Notes under the pieces: generated by a model | Database searches by the model: none | Seen by the model: the letters and a program-made list of their open reading frames with translations, nothing else | Told to the model about the DNA's origin: nothing | In this document: positions 25,943 through 33,491 of the stretch, piece by piece | Layout: the number at the start of each line of letters is the position of its first letter | Position numbering within the stretch: position 1 is the first letter of the stretch | Position numbers and translations under genes: made by a program | NCBI GenBank assembly: GCA_020523885.1 | Contig: JAJAPY010000009.1 | Coordinates: forward strand, 46,586-110,585 | From: Candidatus Liberimonas magnetica | GTDB lineage: Bacteria; Elusimicrobiota; Endomicrobiia; Endomicrobiales; JAFGIL01 | DNA: 64,000 nucleotides | Direction: 5' to 3'

Positions 25943-28900
25943 AGTTTTTGGTTCTCAATAGCTATAATAATTTCTTTGGACAAATCTTTCTGTCGGTCTT
26001 TTTCTTTTCGTAGATAATTCTCGCCTCCTAATTCTTTTTTAATCGCATCAATTTCTTTGACAGTATATTTAATATTCTTATCGTCACTACTTTCCAAATT
26101 GGAAATTCGGCGCAATGTGTAGTCCGAAAGCGTGCCGTAGTCAATAACATCTTCAAGCAAGGTCCGCAGGAAGTCTTTATGAGGCATTATCTCTTCGTGC
26201 TGAACAGTATTTATTAAGGATTTGAGATTAATAATCGCTTTTTGCTCCAAGCTCTGCTCACTAATTGGGCTTACACGATATTCTTTGAAATTTTTAACAT
26301 TTTCGTATGATTCCCAAGCGCGGTCTGAATATTTTAATGGTTTTTCTTCTTTATCGCAAATTATGTTATTAAATACATCCTCAAAAGTGGTTGGAGAAAC
26401 TTGGTCTTTCCCATCTTCGCTGTATTTAACGCTATGGACATACAGCCGGCCTTTTTTTAGGAATACCAAAAGTTCATTTTCTTTATACTTTTTTGCAATT
26501 TTAATTCGTGGCGGATATTTTTTCAGTGCCTCAATAAGTTCCGGGTTCTCTTTTCTGATTCTTTCATATTCATTTAGCGCCTTGGTATAAAAACTTTCTT
26601 CTTCCAGCTTGTCTGGGTTTTGCTGAACCTTTTGATAAAGTCCGGCTGGTGTTGGCTCTTCATCAATATCAAATATCTTGGCATCTTCGCCTAATGTATT
26701 ATGAATGAGAAACATTTTATTTGAAGCAATTTCTCTTGATTTGACTAACTTCGCACCTCTTTCAGTGGGAAAGAAATTTACTATATTAAGCTCTTCAAAA
26801 ACCTTCTTGCTGATACGGTTGATACGGCCGACGCGCTGAATAACCCGCACCGGATTCCATGGGATATCATAATTGACCACCATTCCGGCACGATTAAGAT
26901 TAAACCCTTCAGATATTTTGTCGGTAGATAACAAAACATCAAATTCATTTTCTTGGCTCTCGTAAGATGCATCAAAATTTTTATTTATAGAGAATATTTT
27001 TTGCGTAGATAAATCGCCAGCTACAACGAGCAAGCGCTCTCCAAAATGCTCTTTTAGAATTGGTTCAAGATATTTGACAGTGTCAAGATATTCAGAAAAA
27101 ACAATTATTTTTCTTTTGGGGTCTCTCTTGTTTGGTTTCTCCTCTAAAACTGCCTCTAAGTTATTAAGCAAACAATCTGTTTTGGGATCATTTTTGACAA
27201 GATCTAATTCTTCTAAATCTTTCAAGATTTTGTCAAAAAGCTTCAAGTCTGCTTCAATATGGGCTATGAATTCGTCTTTGTATCTAAAATCATTGAGCTT
27301 GTATATTTTATGATTTTTGGGATATTCACCGTTTTTAATCTTCTCTGAATAATCAATAAGATATGCTTCAATTTTATCTGGAGTTTTTTTGTAGATATCT
27401 TCCATTAAATCTCTGTCCAGAATATATTTACTGGTTTTATTTATAAACTTCTGTGCAGTTTCAGTAATTTTTATAAAGTTTTTAATACTTTGCCTAAATG
27501 AACCAAACGAACTTTCAAATCGTTTGACCATTAAGCGGCGCATAAAATCATACAAGTTACGTTGTTGAACTAATTGAAAGTTTTCTTTTTCTGTCAACTT
27601 CTCATTTTTTACTTTTTCTTTTTCTACTTCATATTCAAATGGACGATAAATTGCACCTTTAAACTGACCACCGTCATCTGGATCGCCAAAATATACAGTA
27701 ATAATTTTGTCGTAAAAGTCAGATTGCTCTTTGGTCAATTCAAAAAACCATTCTTTTGGGTCGGCAACTTTTGACAGATTCTTTACTTCGTCTTTGTAAT
27801 ACGGATTATTCTGTAAATCTAAACGATTGCGCCGTATTGTTACTGGCTCAATAACGTCTCTTATTTGCTTTGCGAGATATTTTGATCTTTGCTTTATTTT
27901 ATCAAGATTTATATTTTTCTCTTCAAATAGCCCCTCGTAATATGCCAAAGCCTTTCTCCTTTTGGCTTCTTCTGTAGAATTCCAATACTTTTTTATGTAG
28001 CCTAGTCTGTCAAATATTCCTTTAAATGACTGAAATCTCGCAACCAAGTTGTTTTCCAGAGTAATTGAGGACTTTTTAGGGGTAATAAAAAGCTTGAGCA
28101 AAGATAGAATATCCCCCGGCCTATTATTGAATGGGGTAGCTGTCAGCAATATCACTGTTTTGTCTCTACAAATGTTTTTTAGATATTCATAATCCTTTGT
28201 GTCTTGATTCCTAAATCTGTGAGCTTCATCAATAATAATAACTTCAATATCTTTTGTTTTTTGAACGAATTCGGCAATATTTTCCAAATCCCCCAGCGAG
28301 CGCACCTCCCAATCATACATACCAAATTCTTCTGCATATTTTTTCCAACCAGAATTTTTGTTCTTATCGCCAATCAACCCCGGCGGACAAATTACAACGC
28401 CTCGCTTTTTTAGCTTTTTGGCAACTGCGCAAGCAATAATTGTTTTCCCCAGCCCCACGACATCAGCGATAATTACGCCATTATTCTTTTCTATAATCGC
28501 AAGGGCTTGCTTAACAGCATCTAATTGATAGCGATAGGGAGTGTATCCATTATCCTTTAATGTTTTAATGAGCGATTCCCCGACTTCTTTTTGCTCAAAA
28601 GAACCAAGGTAGGCCTGAAGTACTAGCACAAAAGCATCAAAAGGAGATATCTCTTTTACGAGAGTTTCATTTTCAACAACCTCTAATAACTTCTTTTTTG
28701 TAACGTCGTTCTCTGTAATTTTAATTGCTTCTTCCCAGAGAGAATCAAAATATTTTTCAGTATCTTCAAAACCATAATCACTGATTTCTACATTGAATTC
28801 TTCTTGTGTAGAAAGTCCGGAATTAGTTAAATTACTACTGCCGGTGATAAATAAGTTTTTTCTGCCAACTTGGCCTTCTTGGAGCTTGAAAATATAAACT

Positions 28901-29301
28901 TTAGCGTGGTTTGGATTGTATGTTTTTCTGATGATTAGTTTATTTTCACGAATTAGTTTAATAAAATATTTCACTTGTTCATAAAAATCTTTTTTATCAA
29001 AATTTTCAGTGTTTAGAGATATTTTTATGGATTCAAAAAATTTATAGCAGCGTTCCTCATCAGAAAGTTGTTTTTCAGGGTCGCCGTACTCCATGAGGCC
29101 ATAATTTGACTTGTCAACATTAAGACCGACAAGAACTTTAATTTTTACGTTTGGATTGTCTTTTAATCCTTGATATAGCTCCCTAATTCCAGAGAAATAG
29201 AAAAACCCAACCAAAAATTTTAATTCGTCGCTTTTGTTTATAAGCTCTATCAGACGTTTTTTTAAATTCTCTGCGCCACTGTTTGTAATAAAATTGCTCA
29301 T
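25939..29301 (-). CDS. PLD-nuclease/SNF2-like helicase
   Basis: A 1120-residue fusion. Residues about 10-190 form a phospholipase-D-type nuclease domain with one HKD motif (HAKVYIF...GSSNLTNSG, H137-K139 region). A superfamily 2 helicase follows: motif I VVGLGKTIIA near 285, DEAH in IIDEAHRF near 358, LLTATPFNN near 385, then the C-terminal lobe IVFSEYLDT (about 745) and VIQRVGRINR (about 850). It is the first gene of a pair with the type IIG enzyme. PLD-helicases in defence loci usually translocate on DNA and cut; which partner gives specificity is inferred to be the methyltransferase. No type I HsdS or HsdR is present at this site. Confidence 0.85.
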   Translation of the reverse strand: MSNFITNSGAENLKKRLIELINKSDELKFLVGFFYFSGIRELYQGLKDNPNVKIKVLVGLNVDKSNYGLMEYGDPEKQLSDEERCYKFFESIKISLNTENFDKKDFYEQVKYFIKLIRENKLIIRKTYNPNHAKVYIFKLQEGQVGRKNLFITGSSNLTNSGLSTQEEFNVEISDYGFEDTEKYFDSLWEEAIKITENDVTKKKLLEVVENETLVKEISPFDAFVLVLQAYLGSFEQKEVGESLIKTLKDNGYTPYRYQLDAVKQALAIIEKNNGVIIADVVGLGKTIIACAVAKKLKKRGVVICPPGLIGDKNKNSGWKKYAEEFGMYDWEVRSLGDLENIAEFVQKTKDIEVIIIDEAHRFRNQDTKDYEYLKNICRDKTVILLTATPFNNRPGDILSLLKLFITPKKSSITLENNLVARFQSFKGIFDRLGYIKKYWNSTEEAKRRKALAYYEGLFEEKNINLDKIKQRSKYLAKQIRDVIEPVTIRRNRLDLQNNPYYKDEVKNLSKVADPKEWFFELTKEQSDFYDKIITVYFGDPDDGGQFKGAIYRPFEYEVEKEKVKNEKLTEKENFQLVQQRNLYDFMRRLMVKRFESSFGSFRQSIKNFIKITETAQKFINKTSKYILDRDLMEDIYKKTPDKIEAYLIDYSEKIKNGEYPKNHKIYKLNDFRYKDEFIAHIEADLKLFDKILKDLEELDLVKNDPKTDCLLNNLEAVLEEKPNKRDPKRKIIVFSEYLDTVKYLEPILKEHFGERLLVVAGDLSTQKIFSINKNFDASYESQENEFDVLLSTDKISEGFNLNRAGMVVNYDIPWNPVRVIQRVGRINRISKKVFEELNIVNFFPTERGAKLVKSREIASNKMFLIHNTLGEDAKIFDIDEEPTPAGLYQKVQQNPDKLEEESFYTKALNEYERIRKENPELIEALKKYPPRIKIAKKYKENELLVFLKKGRLYVHSVKYSEDGKDQVSPTTFEDVFNNIICDKEEKPLKYSDRAWESYENVKNFKEYRVSPISEQSLEQKAIINLKSLINTVQHEEIMPHKDFLRTLLEDVIDYGTLSDYTLRRISNLESSDDKNIKYTVKEIDAIKKELGGENYLRKEKDRQKDLSKEIIIAIENQKL

Positions 29302-29433
29302 GTATTAGACTCCAGATTCATTTAAAAAGTGCTTTGCTATTGGGGTCAAGTCTTGTAATTTTAACGTTTGCTTGAATATGTCATCGCTGACTCAAAACCG
29401 TCCTTTATTCCTATTTTAATTTAACTTAGCAAA

Positions 29434-29461
29434 AACCACACTGATATTTCAATGTGGTTTC
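29434..29461. terminator. Weak hairpin
   Basis: AAACCACA, a 12-base loop and TGTGGTTT form an 8-bp stem between the DinD remnant and the PLD-helicase gene. There is no strong T-tract, so termination is uncertain. Confidence 0.35.
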
Positions 29462-29536
29462 ATAAATGCATATACTATCATTAACCCCATTGTTCGTATA
29501 GAAATTTTAACTCTTTTAGGTTGTTTAGTCAATTTA

Positions 29537-29677
29537 CTAAAGCCTAGTTTCAGCCCCAGAACCAATTTTGACCATATCGCTAATGCCGGCGAAATGGTCA
29601 TCAATATTTTGCACGCTGTTTTTGCAAGATTCTTTAGCTCTTTCAATCGCGGGCAGGAATTTTCCATATTCGGTAGT
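29537..29677 (-). pseudogene. Fragment of a DinD-like (DNA-damage-inducible protein D) gene
   Basis: The minus strand reads TEYGKFLPAIERAKESCKNS then VQNIDDHFAGISDMVKIGSGAETR and a stop. This resembles the conserved core of DinD proteins (FxxxIERAKESCKNxGQNIxDHFA and IGSGA). A stop lies immediately upstream, and the rest of DinD does not follow. A decayed fragment; nothing else is recognised in 29302-29727. Confidence 0.7.
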
Positions 29678-29727
29678 CTATAAGTTTTGCAAGCTTTGAA
29701 AAAACTGACCTATAATATTTAATTTCT

Positions 29728-29946
29728 TTACTTTATATCAATTTGATCGGATTTAGGCATTGAAATAGCTTTCCCGTTATTATAAGAAACCATTTCTCCG
29801 GTATCGTATTTCAAGCAGGCGCCTTCTACATACCCGTTACGTTTTACAAGCCCCATAACAACAGCGCCTTTTGGCAACTCCTGTTCCCCTTTAAACTTAA
29901 GCGCTAACTCTATAGATTTTTCATCAGTAAAAACTTCAACATACAT
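29728..29946 (-). CDS. Small hypothetical protein
   Basis: A 72-residue protein starting MYVEVFTDEKSIELALKFKG, with alternating strand-like segments (GAVVMGLVKRNGYVEGACLK). I do not recognise it. The ATG at 29946 is preferred to a TTG six bases earlier since AAGGGG is then correctly placed. It may share a transcript with the membrane protein upstream, across a 174-base gap. Confidence 0.55.
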   Translation of the reverse strand: MYVEVFTDEKSIELALKFKGEQELPKGAVVMGLVKRNGYVEGACLKYDTGEMVSYNNGKAISMPKSDQIDIK

Positions 29947-30120
29947 AGACAACCCCTTTCCTACTAACTCTCTTTACTTCCTTTAGCTGAGTTACGATCT
30001 CAGAATCTGACATGTTTCTTTCCGTTATAATAATATTTTGTGTTCTTTCAACTATTTACAGGATATGACGCAAACTTTATTTTAATATTAGTGTAGAATC
30101 CTAACACCATATCTTACTAT

Positions 30121-30687
30121 TTATATTTTATAGTCAGCTTTTCTTAAATACCTCACTTCAATAATAAGTTTATAATCTTGAACTAATTTCATGAATTTAT
30201 CTTTTGTCATTTCTGGGTCACTGTCAGACAATCGCGAAATATAATATCCGGATTTATAATAACCATCAGAAGCGATACCAACTGTACCCAAATTACATCT
30301 AAGGTCAATGGTCTTTTCTAATGGAATATATTTAAGCTTAAGATACATGCAATCTCTGCCTTTTACTTTTTCGATTTTCCAGTTCTGTGAATTTTTAGTT
30401 AAATCATAATTTTCAATAATATAATATCTATCATAAATATTAACAATTGCTTGTCCAATATTATCAATATTATTTTCTAAAACATTTTCAATATCTTTTC
30501 CGATTATACTATAATTTTTATCAGCGAATATTAGTTTATATTTATAGAGTTTCCCAGAATCAAGCATAATCATAAATGTCATTATAACAATTAAACATGC
30601 TAATGAAATATAGCCCCAATCACATGCTTTTTTCCATAACAAAATACCAAAATAAATAATTGATAGTGTTAGTAAAGTATAAATCAT
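30121..30687 (-). CDS. Hypothetical protein with two N-terminal membrane helices
   Basis: A 188-residue protein with two hydrophobic helices (about 1-18 and 28-45) followed by a 140-residue soluble domain rich in Tyr and Ile (NNIDNIGQAIVNIYDRYYII). AGGAGG precedes the start. I do not recognise a family. The soluble part would face one side of the membrane as a small sensor or effector domain; this is inference. Confidence 0.6.
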   Translation of the reverse strand: MIYTLLTLSIIYFGILLWKKACDWGYISLACLIVIMTFMIMLDSGKLYKYKLIFADKNYSIIGKDIENVLENNIDNIGQAIVNIYDRYYIIENYDLTKNSQNWKIEKVKGRDCMYLKLKYIPLEKTIDLRCNLGTVGIASDGYYKSGYYISRLSDSDPEMTKDKFMKLVQDYKLIIEVRYLRKADYKI

Positions 30688-30756
30688 TTATTGTTTCCTC
30701 CTATGTTTTGTTTGAAAATTTAGGAACATCTACCTTAATTATGGTATAGCTATTAT

Positions 30757-30885
30757 TTATTTCGAGAATGACACCATTTTTGGATCATTGGACTCATTCC
30801 TATACCTTTTAACAGCTAAATCCTTAATTCCATCGCTTAAAACGTCTTTAATAAGCCCTTCCCAGAAGTCTTCATATCTCTCCAA
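30757..30885 (-). CDS. Possible 42-residue frame or gene remnant
   Basis: From a TTG the frame reads LERYEDFWEGLIKDVLSDGI then KDLAVKRYRNESNDPKM, with protein-like composition but no good ribosome site. It may be the 3' end of a lost gene rather than a gene in its own right. Confidence 0.25.
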   Translation of the reverse strand: MERYEDFWEGLIKDVLSDGIKDLAVKRYRNESNDPKMVSFSK

Positions 30886-30893
30886 TAGTTAAA

Positions 30894-31097
30894 TTAAGAA
30901 ATTATTTTAGAATCGAAGATATTACTTTGTGCTGTTCCTGTCTTGGTTTCTTTTGGTTGAGTGTTTTTTACCAGTGTTTCAAGCAACTCAACTATTTTAT
31001 TGATTTTAAAGTACCAGCACACTATTTCCCTACCTAGTAAAAACAATACAAGGCTTACAATAATAAAAGTAATAAATCCTGGCCAAAAATTAAACAT
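30894..31097 (-). CDS. Small single-pass membrane protein
   Basis: A 67-residue protein with one N-terminal transmembrane helix (about 5-26, WPGFITFIIVSLVLFLLG) and a polar tail with a short coiled segment (INKIVELLETLVKN). GAGGG precedes the start. Not recognised. Between it and the next small gene (31098-31283) a decayed minus-strand frame ending at 31107 (IIAVRYKFVQGLTIAAERQG) is the only other signal. Confidence 0.5.
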   Translation of the reverse strand: MFNFWPGFITFIIVSLVLFLLGREIVCWYFKINKIVELLETLVKNTQPKETKTGTAQSNIFDSKIIS

Positions 31098-31283
31098 AAA
31101 TACCCTCTATTTTTCGATATAAAGCAGATTAAACCCCTGCCTTTCTGCCGCTATTGTTAATCCCTGAACGAATTTGTATCTGACCGCAATAATAAAAGCG
31201 GAGCTTGGAACAAAAATCGGCGGAATAAGATATATCTCTTGATACTATGCTGTACTCTAATGATAGTTTATTGGAAGCATATC

Positions 31284-31385
31284 CTATCTGTTTTCTTTTT
31301 TTGCTTTTTTTATAAGCCTCTTCTCTTTCAATGTTTTTTCTGCAATCTTTTTTACCTCTTTTCTTACTTTTTGATCTTTACCCAT
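31284..31385 (-). CDS. 33-residue lysine-rich peptide, copy 2
   Basis: Second copy of the small gene at 13783-13884: the product begins MGKDQKVRKEVKKIAEKTLK and ends KKAKKENR. Six of 33 residues differ, all conservative or near-conservative, while the length, start and ribosome site (AAAGGAGAAAAACC) are kept. Similarity continues about 60-70 bases upstream, so a unit larger than the coding region was copied. Confidence 0.6.
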   Translation of the reverse strand: MGKDQKVRKEVKKIAEKTLKEKRLIKKAKKENR

Positions 31386-31486
31386 GGTTTTTCTCCTTTA
31401 CTTTATTTTAAACCTAATACTAAATATTGTTTTTAATTATTCAAGTCTTAATATAGATTGAACGCGATTTCTTTTGTATATTTTAA

Positions 31487-32575
31487 TTAGTTAAAGTAAT
31501 TCTCTTCTAACTTTTTCAGCAACATGTCGTTTTTGAAAATATCAGTGAGTTTATATGGATAATAACCTTTCAGACCTTCTCTTATTTGCTCTTCCATATT
31601 CATCCCTTCACCTAAGATCCTCAAATGTTTAAAAGCAAGGAAATCCTCTACTGGTATAGGATTTACTATATGCAACCTTAATCTACTATTTTTTTCTTTT
31701 ATAGCTCTTAATATTATATCGTTGATATTATCATCTCTAAATGAATAGCCTATTACTAACAGGTCCACGTCACCTTTCATTAGAATATTTTCAAATACCT
31801 CATGATAATAATTTAACAGTGGCTCAGATTTTGATTGCTCCTTTTTATTGTAACCAATAATCATAGCGCTTTCTTTGTCTTTATTATACCAATTACATGA
31901 CCCATGCAATTTGATATAAAATAATTTAGAGTCAATGTTAGGTCTGTTTTCGATTTTTACTACCATATCTTCGTTCACAGGTACAGCATAATAGTATTTC
32001 TCACTTAGTGGTTCTTTTGGCTCTATCCCACATATATTAGTTGCTTTTACCTCTTCGGGGAAACCGGGAATATAGAAACCTGCTTTAATATGTCTCTCCA
32101 TAAATAAATCCTGATTCAAAGTAAAAATATAATTTTCTGTTTCTTTATTAATGAAATTGTTTATTAATCTATTCCATTTTGTATGCCCGGGAGTATATAT
32201 AGTATTATTTATTTTTTGATAAAGAGGATATCCTTTCACAATCTCATCTATCCAGTTGTATGCCGACCTTATAACGTCTTTCATTGCAGTTCTTATGTTT
32301 CCTTCATATGGTGTATATTTACCAGCATCATATTTTCCTGAAAGTATTCTTTGATATGCAGCTTCATAATCATATTCTTTCGAATAAACGAAAGTACCGT
32401 CGCCATGAGGTTTACAAAGTTGTGCATAAAAAAGAGCTTCGACTATTTCTTTATGTTTACTTGCAGATTTATCATTAAAAATATATGACCACATTTCACT
32501 TGCAAGAGGTGTTCCTATATTACTGGTAAATCCTGCTCCTGTCAATAACACATGCTTATTTATAACCATTTTCAT
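31487..32575 (-). CDS. SIR2-like NADase-type protein
   Basis: A 362-residue protein with the SIR2 Rossmann fold. Motif GAGFTSNIG at about 13-21 binds NAD; TLNQD (about 153-157) replaces TQNID; the catalytic His is in KLHGSCNW near 223; VIGYSFRDDN (about 274-283) closes the site. No zinc finger is present, as in defence SIR2 proteins rather than protein deacetylases. Such proteins deplete NAD+ on phage infection, usually with a partner; none is evident here, so this may be a stand-alone form. It is the last gene inside the left island, next to the right tRNA-Cys fragment. Confidence 0.78.
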   Translation of the reverse strand: MKMVINKHVLLTGAGFTSNIGTPLASEMWSYIFNDKSASKHKEIVEALFYAQLCKPHGDGTFVYSKEYDYEAAYQRILSGKYDAGKYTPYEGNIRTAMKDVIRSAYNWIDEIVKGYPLYQKINNTIYTPGHTKWNRLINNFINKETENYIFTLNQDLFMERHIKAGFYIPGFPEEVKATNICGIEPKEPLSEKYYYAVPVNEDMVVKIENRPNIDSKLFYIKLHGSCNWYNKDKESAMIIGYNKKEQSKSEPLLNYYHEVFENILMKGDVDLLVIGYSFRDDNINDIILRAIKEKNSRLRLHIVNPIPVEDFLAFKHLRILGEGMNMEEQIREGLKGYYPYKLTDIFKNDMLLKKLEENYFN

Positions 32576-32840
32576 TCATTTTGCTTCATAATGGTATCTT
32601 AATCTTTAATTTCAATTCATTCAAAAATTTACTAAATAAAAAAGATCATAGCGAAATAACTGAGTGATCGTATATCGATTACATATAAAACTCTATGATA
32701 TTCATACGGAAATTATACATCTTTACAGGGATATTTTCAAATGAATGTAAAATCGGCAAATTATCTGGATTAATATTGCTTCATATGACAAAAAAGTAAT
32801 AGGATTAGAGAATTTAATTGGAAAGTATTATAGGGTCAGG

Positions 32841-32892
32841 AGAGGACAAATGAGGTCATAAGCGGAACATAGAGTAGTAACCGTTTGGTAAC
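32841..32892 (+). repeat. Terminal direct repeat inside the right island end
   Basis: AGGACAAATGAGG, GGAACAT and the 18-mer TAGTAACCGTTTGGTAAC (32875-32892), matching the block at 8173-8230 in order and orientation. It lies 69 bp inside the right tRNA-Cys fragment. Confidence 0.6.
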
Positions 32893-32960
32893 AAGTGAGG
32901 TTTTTATGGGAAACTAATTGATTGAAATATGATTGAAATTGCAAGGAGTTATTGAATTGA

Positions 32961-33020
32961 GTTAAAGTTTTAGATAAAGGTTTTGCAGACCTGTCCCTTA
33001 GCCACTTGGGTACCGCACCA
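32961..33020 (-). pseudogene. 5' fragment of tRNA-Cys (attachment-site-like repeat, right copy)
   Basis: Same 60 bp as 8031-8090 with two mismatches; one of them spoils the first anticodon-stem pair. It again ends after the anticodon stem. With the left copy it brackets about 24.9 kb of cargo. The surrounding 32576-33270 holds no other gene that I can support, only the terminal repeats and arm-like repeats. Confidence 0.8.
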
Positions 33021-33155
33021 TTTGAATTAAAAATATACTTAAATTGCAAATAAAAGTCAATTGCGTCGTCAGAAATAATATTTTATTCATAATTTTGTTT
33101 GGGTGAAATATGTTATCATAAAAAGAAGTACAATATCATAAAAAGAACATCAAAA

Positions 33156-33189
33156 TGGCACAAATGTGGCACATATATGGCACATGTTT
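33156..33189 (+). repeat. GGCACAAAT-type repeats beside the right tRNA fragment
   Basis: TGGCACAAATGTGG, then GGCACATATATGG and GGCACATG: three related repeats spaced about 12 bp, like those at 7111 and 7946-7970. Confidence 0.45.
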
Positions 33190-33270
33190 TTCGGTTGTTT
33201 TACATTACAAATCGCTATTTTATACATTTTGTAGTGTAAAAGAAATATCTTAAAATTTATCATTTTATTG

Positions 33271-33351
33271 CTATCCTTTCAAATACTGCTGACCTTTTGC
33301 TGTGATTTTATATTTCTGCAGGAAGTTGTTTGGCTTATCGGGAATTGTCAT
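33271..33351 (-). pseudogene. C-terminal remnant of an ATP-binding/AlbA-type protein
   Basis: The 26 residues MTIPDKPNNFLQKYKITAKG and on resemble the end of AlbA_2/HATPase-type proteins (LxMTIPDKPxSxxQKYxxTxKG). There is a stop directly before and no ribosome site, so it is a leftover of a lost gene. Confidence 0.4.
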
Positions 33352-33409
33352 TTACAAAAAACCTTTTGTTATCAATAGTAATAGATATAGCCGGTTAAAA
33401 ATAACTAAT

Positions 33410-33490
33410 CGCCAGCTATTAACAAATACAATCAACTATCGCCAACTAATCGCCAGAATCGCCAACTATTAACAAATACAACCAACTATC
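33410..33490 (+). repeat. 31-bp direct repeat beside the DUF4062 gene end
   Basis: CGCCAGCTATTAACAAATAC (from 33410) and CGCCAACTATTAACAAATAC (from 33460), each continuing to CAACTATC, with two mismatches over 31 bp; further CGCCA-type copies lie between them. It borders the stop codon at 33492. Confidence 0.6.
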
Positions 33491-33491
33491 A

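Noticed and set aside
25939..29301. DISARM or BREX assignment for the PLD-helicase/methylase pair
   Set aside because: No drmA/drmB, pglZ, brxL or brxC-type genes are near; the helicase and PLD domain are on one protein.
29449..29667. 72-residue minus-strand frame
   Set aside because: A different frame of the same DNA gives clear DinD-like residues, so this frame is a by-product of the decayed gene.
33400..33490. Possible short CRISPR-like repeat
   Set aside because: Two imperfect 31-bp copies with a 19-bp interval made of the same sequence; no further units and no cas genes.
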